A stretch of DNA of 64,000 nucleotides, taken from the NCBI RefSeq assembly GCF_964199755.1, contig NC_133907.1, positions 5,027,001 to 5,091,000 on the forward strand, given 5' to 3'. A model generated the notes under the pieces. It was not told the origin of the DNA and did no database searches. It saw nothing but the letters and a program-made list of their open reading frames with translations. This document shows, piece by piece, positions 21,058 to 30,300 of the stretch. Every line of letters begins with the position of its first letter. Position 1 is the first letter of the stretch. The translations under genes and the position numbers were made by a program. This stretch comes from Larus michahellis (Eukaryota > Chordata > Aves > Charadriiformes > Laridae).

Positions 21058-23037
21058 ATGACCATGGCCCGGGTGACACGGGGGCTGCCTCTCGCCTGCC
21101 TGATGCTGCTCCTGCTCCGCAGAGCCCCGGGTGAGTGTGGGCCCCGCACAGCCCCAGCACCTCTCCCCCGGCACGCTGCCCCGCGCCGCAGGCTGGGCAA
21201 TGCTTCCCTGTGCCCGCGGGCATCTGGGGCTCCTCTCTCACTGCCTCCCTTCCAGCTTGCTTTCACCCCCAGCAAAGAGCTTGTTTTACTCCAGCACGTC
21301 CCAGGGGTCCCAGGACCCCCCCGTCCCACAGTCCCCAGCAGTGCTGGCTGCCGCGGGGGGTGAGGGACGGGGATGTCCCCTGCTGTGGGCTCGGGGCTGG
21401 GGGTCTGGCGATGCCCCGTGCTGTATCCCGGCTCCAGGGCCCCCCGTTAGCCCCAAACCCTGCTGTCGCTGTGCCCAGGTGCAGGTGCCCAGGTGAGTCG
21501 GGACTTCAAGCTGCAGCAGCCCCAGGACAAGGTGTCAGTGGCAGCGGGGGAGACGCTCACCCTGACCTGCACCACGTCTGGAAATGCTCCCGCTGGCCCC
21601 GTGAAGTGGCTAAAGGGCTGGGGCAGTGGGAACCAGACCATCTATGACCAGACGAACCCCCTCACCTATGGGGTGAGGGCAGTGAATGGGACCAACACAG
21701 ACTTCACCATCCGCATCAGGGATGTTCAACCCAAGGATGCCGGCACCTATTACTGCGTGAAGTTCCGCAAATCAGTGAGCGGTAATGAGGTGTATCAGCA
21801 TGGAAAAGGCACGGAGGTGTCCGTACGTGGTGAGTGGGGCTCCCGGTGGGAACCAGCCCAGCCCAGCCCGGTGGGCTCTGCTCGGGGCGAGTGGGGATGG
21901 GGACGGGTCTCGGGGTCCCAGGAGTGGGTCCCGTGGGCCATTCCTGGGTGCATCCTTGCCCCCGTGGGAGACCCCTCTCCCTGCAGCCCCAGGAGGGGGT
22001 GGCAGAGCCCGGGTGACAGCCCCACGCTTCTTTCCACAGCCAAACCCACCCCCCCGGTTGTGTCCGGGCCCGAAGACAGAGCGGGGCCGGGGCAATCGGT
22101 GGCTTTCACCTGCACGGCCGGAGGGTTCTTCCCTGAAGACATCAGGGTGAAATGGCTCAAGGATGGGGTCCCCATCTCGGCTCAGCAGCCAACGATCACC
22201 CCTGAGCGGATGAAATCCTCCTACAACATGGTCAGCACCGTGACGATGCCACTGGGGGTGAACGACGTCCGCTCACAGGTCGTCTGCGAGGTGCGGCACC
22301 CCACGCTGACGGCCCCGCTGAGGGAGACGTACCAGCTCAGGCAAGCCCTGCGAGGTGAGGGCTGGGGGGGGACCGGCGCTGGGGGTGTCCAGCTCCTGTG
22401 GGGCTGGGGGTCCCAGGGCAGGGACAGGGCACCCCGCCGGCAGCGGAGACGGGGAACGCTGGGCACCAGGCGCTGCCTCTCTTCCCAGTTTCCCCCAGCA
22501 TCCAGGTGGACGCTGACCCGCCGAGCCCTGTTGGGGTGAACAAGACCGTGAAATTCACCTGCCACGTGAAGGGGTTTTACCCCAGGGACGTGGCCATCAC
22601 CTGGCTGGAGAACGGGATGGAGATGAACATGGAGTACGTCTCCCAGCCAGTGGAGACGCCCCAGGGCTTGTTCAAGCTGACCAGGCTGGTGGAGGTCAAA
22701 GCGATGGAGGAGAAGAACGGGTCCGTGTTCACCTGCCGTGTGGTGCATGATGCCCAGGAGCCCGTCGACAGGACGGCCACCCTGTGGATCACTGCCACGT
22801 CCAAGTCGGAAACGACAGACTCATCCCAGACAGTTAACGGTGCGTGAGAGCCGCTGGGTCCAACGGCAGCAGGGGGCTGCGGGATTCCTGTCCTCAAGCC
22901 GTAGCCACTCACGTCCCTTTGTCCCCACTGCAGGTTGGAACCTCCTGTCCAGCCCCGGCTTGTGGCTTGGCATCCTGCTGGAGAAGGGGCTCCTCGGTGG
23001 GCTCCTCCTCTTCCTCTTCAAACGTGCGATGGCATGA
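21058..23037 (+). CDS. SIRPB-type activating receptor, copy 3 (V-C1-C1-TM)
   Basis: Predicted 397 aa. Exons: 21058-21130 (signal), 21479-21829 (IgV), 22040-22354 (C1), 22489-22839 (C1), 22934-23037 (membrane). Nearly identical to copy 2. Coding differences include PKDAGTYYC instead of PEDAGTYYC, which replaces the usually conserved acidic residue before the Asp of the D-x-G-x-Y-x-C motif, SGNEV for SGDEV, DADPPS for DADLPS, and KRAMA for KRVMA at the tail. A 12-bp deletion shortens the V-C1 intron. Membrane Glu-Lys pair present. Poly(A) signal at 23160-23165. Appears functional. Confidence 0.9.
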
Positions 23038-23159
23038 GGAGGGAAACACGGGGGCAGCCCCCACGTCATGCTCTCTGTCAGTCCCCCGTTCCTTGGATGG
23101 TGGCACCAGGAGCGGGTCTTGGTGCTCGGCCACCGCGGGCTTTGTCCTGTGTACCTGGA

Positions 23160-23165
23160 AATAAA
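23160..23165 (+). terminator. Poly(A) signal, SIRPB copy 3
   Basis: AATAAA after the copy 3 stop codon at the conserved spacing. Confidence 0.8.
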
Positions 23166-23549
23166 GGTGCTGGAATACACGGGCCGCCCTGGGCTGATCT
23201 GCGCCGCTGGATCCTGGTGCTGGCACTGCCTGCATCCTGCATACCCGCCATCACCTGAAATGCTGACCCCCACTGCAGGCCCCATCCATGTGGCGCCCCC
23301 GGCAGCTGTCCCGCTGCTCCTTGTCCTGTGCAGCCCTGCACAGCCCAAAAAGGTGGTTGGAGGAGGAAAGCCCCCGCTGCCCCGTCCGGTGTTTATCTTT
23401 GCAAGCCTGCTCGTGTTAGCGGTCTGCTGCGGGTGCCGGGCCTCTCCCCGCTGTCCCGTGTCCCCCCCCCGGCAGCAGCAGCCAGCGGCGCAGGGAGGCG
23501 GGAGGGCTGTCGGGGGGCCAGCACCACTGCTGCCCCGCTCCGGACTCAC

Positions 23550-23601
23550 CCGAGAGCCGCAGCGGGAGGAGGCTGAGCTGCGCCAGCAAGAGCCGAGCCA
23601 C
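23550..23601 (-). pseudogene. Orphan signal exon of a lost inhibitory SIRP gene
   Basis: On the minus strand this 52-base segment matches exon 1 of the ITIM-bearing SIRP gene (14591-14537), encoding ARLLLAQLSLLPLRLS with a preserved GTGAGT donor. The start codon has become GTG and the segment is three bases shorter. Flanking homology covers about 23339-23610 against 14323-14600. No V, membrane or tail exons follow on the minus strand. It marks a former head-to-head pair between copies 3 and 4. Confidence 0.8.
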
Positions 23602-23742
23602 CGCAGACCCTCTCTTTGGCTACCCAGTGCCCGTGGCTGTGGCCGTGGCACAGATCTGTGGGGAGAGAGAGCGGGACTGAACATCTCTGGTGAGGATCAG
23701 CCTCGTGACAGGAGATGGTGGTGATTGATGGCCAGCGGTGAG

Positions 23743-23760
23743 CCCCTTCCTTCCCCTTTG
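23743..23760 (-). promoter_or_regulatory. PU.1-like purine box, SIRP copy 4
   Basis: The same AAAGGGGAAGGAAGGGG on the minus strand is kept although the surrounding upstream DNA has diverged and lost about 60 bp compared with copies 1-3. It now lies about 96 bp from the start codon because of an extra 20-bp CAGCCGAGC-type repeat. Confidence 0.5.
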
Positions 23761-23855
23761 CTGGGGCAGAGCCCAGCACCCAGCCGAGCCGAGCAGAGCC
23801 CAGCCGAGCCGAGCAGAGCCCGGCCGAGCCGAGCTGTGGGGAGCAGGACGTGGGA

Positions 23856-26800
23856 ATGACCATGGCCCGGGTGACACGGGGGCTGCCTCTCGCCTGCCTG
23901 ATGCTGCTCCTGCTCCGCAGAGCCCCGGGTGAGTGTGGGCCCCGCACAGCCCCAGCACCTCTCCCCCGGCACGCTGCCCCGCGCCGCAGGCTGGGCAATG
24001 CTTCCCTGTGCCCGCGGGCATCTGGGGCTCCTCTCTCACTGCCTCCCTTCCAGCTTGCTTTCACCCCCACCAAAGAGCTTGTTTTACTCCAGCACGTCCC
24101 AGGGGTCCCAGGACCCCCCCGTCCCGCAGTCCCCAGCAGTGCTGGCTGCCGCGGGGGGTGAGGGACGGGGATGTCCCCTGCTGTGGGCTCGGGGCTGGGG
24201 GTCTGGCGATGCCCCGTGCTGTGTCCCGGCTCCAGGGCCCCCCGTTAGCCCCAAACCCTCCTGTCGCTGTGCCCAGGTGCGGGTGCCCAGGTGAGTCGGG
24301 GCTTCAAGCTGCAGCAGCCCCAGGACAAGGTGTCGGTGAGAGCAGGGGGGACACTCACCCTGACCTGCACCACGTCTGGAGACGCTCCCGCTGGCCCCAT
24401 GAAGTGGCTGAAGGGCTGGGGCAGTGGGAGTGAGACCGCCTATGACCAGACGGGCTCCTTTCCCCGCGTGACGAGGGAAGTGGATGGATCCGACACAGAC
24501 TTCACCATCCACATTCGGGATGTTCAACCCGAGGATATTGGCACCTATTACTGCGTGAAGTTCCGCAAATCGCCTAGTGGTTATGAGGTGGTTCAGCGTG
24601 GAAAAGGCACAGACGTGTCTGTATACAGTAAGTGGGGCTCCCAGAGCAGCTCCTGGTGCGAAATACCCCTGCCGGGTGCTGCCTCCCGCACAGCCCAGCC
24701 CCATGGGCTCTGCTCGGGGCGTGTGGGGATGGGGATGGGGTCTGGGGGCCCGTCCCTGAGGGGGACCTGTGGTGGGGGGAAGCAGCAGAGCCAGGGGTAG
24801 TTGGGCAGCCTGTGGCCACATCCCTGGCAGTGGCCGTGCCGCAAGCCTGCTGTGGGGCTCTGGGGGGTGCATCTCAGGGCTCAGCACTGAATAATCCCCC
24901 TGTGAATGTTTGAGGCTCTTCTCTCACTGCCTCCCTTCCAGCTTGCTTTTATTCCCAGCTGAAAAGTTTGTTTTATTCCAGCTTGTCCTGGGGGCCCTGG
25001 CATCCTCCCATACCACAGTCCCCAGCAGTGCTGGCTGCCCAGGGTGGGGCGAGTGATGGGGATGTCTCTCTGTCCCCTGCTCTGGGCTTGGGGCTGAGGG
25101 TCTGGCGATGCCCCGTGCTGTGTCCCGCCTCCGGGGCCCCTCATCAGCCCCAAACCCTCCTGTCGCTGTGCCCAGGTACGGATGCTCAGGTGAATCGGGA
25201 CTTCAAGCTGCAGCAGCCCCAGGACAAGGTGTCGGTGGCTGTGGGGGAGACGCTCACCCTGACCTGCACCACGTCCAGAGACTATTCTGGTGGACCCATG
25301 AAGTGGCTGAAGGGCTGGGGCAGTGGGAACGAGACCATCTACGACCAAATGGGCTCCTTCCCCCGTGTGACGAGGGCAGCAGATCTGTCCGACACAGATT
25401 TCACCATCCACATTAGGGATGTTCAACCCGAGGATGCTGGCACCTATTACTGCGTGAAGTTCAGCAGATATCTTGGCCGTATTGAGGTGTTTCGGCATGG
25501 AAAAGGCACAGAGGTGTCCGTATACAGTAAGTGGGGCTCCCAGAGCAGCTCCCAGTGGGAAATACCCCTGCCGGGTGCTGCCTCCCGCACAGCCCAGCCC
25601 AGCCCCATGGGCTCTGCTCGGGGCGTGTGGGGATGGGGATGGGGTCTGGGGGCCCATCCCAGGAAGGGGACCTGTGGTGGGGGGAAGCAGCAAAGCCAGG
25701 GGTAGTTGGGCAGCCTGTGGCCACATCCCTGGCAGTGGCCGTGCCGCAAGCCTGCTGTGGGGCTCAGGGGGGTGCATCTCAGGGCCTGGTGCTCCATATG
25801 CCCCCTGGGAGTATTTGGAACTCTTCTCTCACTGCCGCCCTTCCAGCTTGCTTTTATTCCCAGCTGAAAAGTTTGTTTTATTCCAGCTTGTCCTGGGAGC
25901 CCCAGCATCCCCCTGTAGCACAGTCCCCAGCAGTGCTGGCTGCCCCGGGAGGGGTGAGGGATGGGGACATCTCTCTTTCTCCTGCTCTGGGCTCGGGGCT
26001 GGGAGTCTGGCGATGGCCCTTGATGTGCCCTGGCTCTGGAGCCCCTTATCAGCCCCAAACCCTCCTGTCACTGTGCCCAGGTGAGGGTGCCCAGGTGACT
26101 CAGAGCTTCGAGCTACAGCAGCCCCAGGACAAGGTGTCGGTGACAGCGGGGGAGACGCTCACCCTGACCTGCACCACGTCTGGATATGGTCCCCCTGGCC
26201 CCGTGAAGTGGCTGAAGGGCTGGGGCAGTGGGAACCAGACCATCTATGACCAGACGGGCTCCTTCCCCCGCGGGATGAGGGCAGTGAATGGGTCTGACAC
26301 AGACTTCACCATCCACATCAGGGGTGTTTGTCCCGAGGATGCCGGCACCTATTACTGCGTGAAGTTCCGCAAATCACTGGGCAGTGATGAGGTGTTTCAG
26401 CATGGAAAAGGCACGGAGGTGTCCGTACATGGTGAGTGGGGCTCCCAGAGCAGCTCCCGGTGGGAACCAGCCCAGCCCAGCCCGGTGGGCTCCGCTCGGG
26501 GCAAGTGGGGATGGGGAAGGGGCTCGGGGTCCTCAGGCGCATCTGTGCCCCCGTGGGAGACCCCTCTCCCTGCAGCCCCGGGGCTGGGTGGGGGTGGCAG
26601 AGCCTGGTCTGACAGACCCACACTTCTTCCCGCAGCCAAACCCACCCCCCAGGTCGCGTCTGGGCCCCACCACAGAGCGGGGCCGGGGCAATGGGTGCCG
26701 TTCACCTGCACGGCCAGAGGGTTCTTCCCCAAAGAGACGCTCACGTCCCCTTGTCCCCACTGCAGGTTGGAACCTCCTGTCCAGCCCCGGCTTGTGGCTT

Positions 26801-26869
26801 GGCATCCTGCTGGAGAAGGGGCTCCTCGGTGGTTTCCTCCTCTTCCTCTTCAAGCGTGGGAGGGCATGA
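23856..26869 (+). CDS. Rearranged SIRP receptor, copy 4: three V exons, no complete C1
   Basis: Predicted 409 aa if all good exons are joined: 23856-23928 (signal), V exons 24277-24627, 25176-25526 and 26081-26431, membrane exon 26766-26869. Each V exon is 351 bases and phase 1 to phase 1, so any number can be spliced in frame. The V exons recur at about 0.9-kb spacing with a copy of part of intron 1 before each, showing internal exon duplication. V4 has lost the NQT site (SETAYDQ). V6 has a new cysteine (RGVCPEDAG). Upstream of the membrane exon only about 100 bases of C1 remain (26636 to about 26738), fused directly to the last intron by a deletion of roughly 0.77 kb and lacking a donor. 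The membrane Glu-Lys pair (K393 in this model) and a KRGRA tail are kept. An activating three-V receptor is likely; alternative single-V products cannot be excluded. Confidence 0.72.
26636..26738 (+). pseudogene. Truncated C1 exon remnant in SIRP copy 4
   Basis: It starts at a usable acceptor and encodes AKPTPQVASGP...FFPKE, but stops mid-domain at a deletion junction near 26736-26741 with no donor. If spliced in, the frame reads on through the membrane exon out of phase to a stop at 27177, giving a product without a membrane anchor. Confidence 0.8.
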
Positions 26870-26991
26870 GGAGGGAAACACGGGGGCAGCCCCCACGTCC
26901 TGCTCCGTGTCAACCTCTGGTTCCTTGCGTGGCGGCACCGGGAGCGGGTCTTGGCGCTCGGCCGCCACGGGCTTTGTCCTGCGTACCTGGA

Positions 26992-26997
26992 AATAAA
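26992..26997 (+). terminator. Poly(A) signal, SIRP copy 4
   Basis: AATAAA 123 bases after the stop codon, about 310 bases before the NSFL1C start codon. Confidence 0.8.
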
Positions 26998-27198
26998 GGG
27001 GCCGGGATGCACGGGCCGCCCTGGGTCTCAATGCTGCCTAGCCCGGGGCTCGGCTCTGGGCACGCCAGGGCTCGGGACCTGCCCACCCCGGGGCTCACAG
27101 CATCCCGGGGCTCGGCTCCGGTCACCCCCTGGCTGGGCGCTGCGCACCGCCGGGCCGCCAGGGGCCGCTGTTTCTAGCGCGCGGGGCGGTGCGCGACG

Positions 27199-27310
27199 CT
27201 CCGTGCCGTTTCCGCCCGGCGGGGTTTGGCGGCGCACACGGGGCGGGGCGTGGCGGGGCTCCGTGCCGTTTCCGCCCGGCGGGGTTTGGGCGCTGCACCG
27301 CGGCAAGATG
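27199..27310 (+). promoter_or_regulatory. NSFL1C core promoter: 60-bp direct repeat and YY1 site
   Basis: A 31-base sequence is repeated exactly 60 bp apart (27199-27229 and 27259-27289). Each copy carries the complement of GGCGGAAAC, an ETS/GABP core. AAGATGGCGG at 27306-27315 overlaps the start codon and matches the YY1 site common at housekeeping starts. The region is CpG-rich. Confidence 0.55.
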
Positions 27311-30300
27311 GCGGACAGGGAGGAGGCGCTGAGGGAGTTCGTGGCCGTGACCGGCGTCGAGGAGGAGCGAGCGCGTTTCTTCCTGGAGTCCGCCGGCTGG
27401 GACCTCCAGGTAGCCCCGCCGCCGCCCCGCGTCCCGCAGCTCTTCCCGGCGCCGGCTCGGCCCGCTGAGGGGGGGCCTGGTGGCGGGGGCGCGGCCGAGG
27501 CTGGCGCCGGGCGGGGGCCGCGGCCCTGGAGGCCGTCGCGGTGGCGGAGGAGGGAGCGCTGGGCCGGGAGCTCGGTGTCCTGCAGGCTCAGGCCTCGGCC
27601 GGGCTGAGGCGGTGCCTTGGGGGCCGGCTGGGGCCGGAGCGGGGCATGGTCCCCTCGTTAATTTTAACATCGCTAATTGCTAGCACGCAGTGAGAGAGCA
27701 GCGTCTGGGTTTTGCCGGGTTTGCGTAGGTTTTCCTTGAATGGTCGATTTTCCTCAGTGCTCCGCCGGCTGCACTGCCAGCAGCGGCCCCTGCACCCCCA
27801 AATGAAGGGGGAGATCAGCCACCTCTCTGATCCGCTCCTGTCTCCCATCTCCCTCAAATCATCTGCCTGTGTTTAATTAACTCCGGGTCTTCTCATGAAT
27901 GTCACAAAAGCAGCTGTTTCAGAAGAGTAATTTTAGCATAGCCCCTGTAGAAATATTGCAGAATAAGAGCCTCGCTTTGGGGAAGCTGCTCTGGCATTTC
28001 TGTAGTGGTGAGTGTCCTACAAAGCCAAACGTTAGAAGGTGGCAAAGCCTTGTCTTTGCTAGGACATCCAAACAGGGAAATCACATGAAATGTTTTCAGT
28101 GGGTGATGTGCCTTAAGATGTCCAGCATGACAGGAGCTTGAGCTGTGTTATTTGTGTGTGGTTTTTTCCATTGTTCTGGAATGCTTGCTCTCATCCTGAA
28201 AAACTCCGGCCGTGTTCCTTTCCAGATTGCACTTGCCAGTTTCTACGAGGACGGGGGTGACGAGGACATTCTGACTCTTCCCCAGCCCACACCCAGCTCT
28301 ATATCCAGAGGCACTGCAGCCAGGTGAGGCGGGAGCTTCAGCTCAGGCCAGTCTGTTTATTGGCAGCTTGTAAACCTGACAGTGCAAACTGTGTAAAAAC
28401 ACAAGCTCTATCTAAAGCATTGATATATATTAATTTTCAGGAGAAATAGCTCTGTGTTCAGATCTGCTTCACCTCATATGGTTCTCTAGAAATTGTGAAA
28501 ACCTCAGCATTTATACATTGCAAGCTCCCATGTTATTGCACAACTAATCCAAAGATCAGTTAGGACAACTTGCCTCATTACTCAGGAAAAATTTGATTTC
28601 TCTATCAATTAGAAGGTTAGAAGACAATCAGTTGGTAATGCTTTTATTTGAGCAGATTGTACCTCTGCAGGAAAAATATTTTCTGATTTTGTGTAACACC
28701 TAATCCAATCAAGTTGAGCATTTTATAACAAGAGGTTAATTTTGCTGCACCAATTCCTTGTGGAGTAGGGAAATACTATCCAGTTTTAAAGAAAAGGAGC
28801 TACTAAGTCTTGAAAGAAAAGTGCTCTAGGTTCAGGCGTCGGTGAATACAGTCCATATTGCAGAAGAACCCAGTTTCAGTTTGGATCAGAGCTAATAGCC
28901 TTGGCAGAAACAACAAGAGGGGAAGGATGTGGAGGCTGGACTGTCCTGGGGCCAGGAAGAGAAACCTGTGCTTGTGCAGGTTTGGGAGTGGCGGCTTCAG
29001 TGTGCAAGCAAGGAAGGTGACTGAAGACTCGCTGCATTTTCTATGGCTGCAGCCACCATCTGAGCCTCCTCCAGTGCACCCGCTCTTGTTTTCTGTTGGT
29101 GTAGTTGGCAGAGAGGTCCAAGAGCAAAATTCGCCACTCGGTTACACCAGTTCTGACCCATCATTTTATAGAGTAATGAATCAGACCCTTAAAGTAGAAC
29201 AGGCTCAGCCTAACTGCTGTTTTCAGGAGCTTTTGCTTATGTGGTTGAAATGCGTCATGAGGCTGACATACTTCTCTGATTGCCTTTTGCAGTGACCATA
29301 GAGTAACATCATTTAGAGACCTTGTTCATGCGCAGGAGGATGACGATGAAGAGGAGGAGGGACAGCGGTAAGTTTTCAGTTAAATACTTAAAACCTGGGT
29401 GTTTATCTCTGCCCTTTTTGATGGCTTGCCACTTGTGCTTTTTTAAAAAGCAGATTTGAGATGAAATTCCTGTAGTGAAAAATCTCAGGTTTGACACGTA
29501 AAGGTTGGTCAGTGCAAAGTCTGTGCACAAGCACATGTTCGGCATGGCTGTATAAACGCAAGTTTTCGTCGCTGATTGTGCAGTTGAGAGAAAGCCTAAG
29601 GCAGGATGTGGAAGCCCTAGGTTAAGAATGGAAAAAAGCCCAAATCATCATTTGTGTCCACAGAGAAGGGAAATAGAATAATGCAGGGATTGTTTTTCTT
29701 TCTGCTTGGGAATTTTGGGTTTGCTTTTTGGTTTTGTTTTTTGTTGGGGTTTTGGGTTTGCTTTTTTGTTCGTTTTTTTTTTTAAGTGCTGCTTAAGGGT
29801 AATGTAGTGGAGTGTGGAGGTGGAAAGAGAAATGTAGGTCCCCTTTCCAGTGGGAACATGGCATACTAGTGGGAAAGTCATCTACGATGTCAGCTGTAAG
29901 TAGTTAAATACCCTTAAGGTTAAAAGGCAAGGTAAACTGAATGGATCTGATGGCTCAGTCTAGGTAGACTGTGTGGTCTTCTGCAAACAGATGTGAGCTT
30001 GCTCTGTGTGTTTTTACAAGCCATCTGGAAGCTAATAAACCCAGTCTTCCAGAAGTGCTTAATTGCACTTCACTGATTGCATTCATTGCTTACAGTTCAG
30101 ACCCATCCTGTGTGTGGTGATCTTTCAGTGTAGCATGAATATGTGCCTTCCTTCAAAATACCAGTTAGATGTTGCCCAACTTCTTCCATCTGACAGGTCA
30201 GAGACTTGCTGGAAGTCTTGTTGAGCTTGGTAATATAACTGGTACTGGCATCTGAAACTGAGCCTTGTCCGTCTGGATTGTTTCTCTTCCTAGGTCTGAG

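Larger units (their letters stand above)
17147..22920 (+). repeat. Two adjacent 2,887-bp tandem duplication units
   Basis: Segment 17147-20033 is repeated by 20034-22920, with the start of each unit set arbitrarily. Offsets of 2,887 bp hold for every exon until a 12-bp deletion in the V-C1 intron of copy 3 changes the offset to 2,875. The intergenic parts look identical over about 1.3 kb; only scattered substitutions separate the genes. Copy 1 belongs to the same series but has a different upstream flank. Confidence 0.88.

Noticed and set aside
17147-21329. Repeated 431-, 316- and 266-codon frames between SIRP copies
   Set aside because: They are shadows over GC-rich intergenic DNA, introns and UTRs of duplicated units, and recur only because the DNA is duplicated.
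25531-27177. 548-codon plus-strand frame as one exon
   Set aside because: It runs through an intron, the V6 exon, a broken C1 remnant and the membrane exon out of frame. The spliced model explains the coding parts better.
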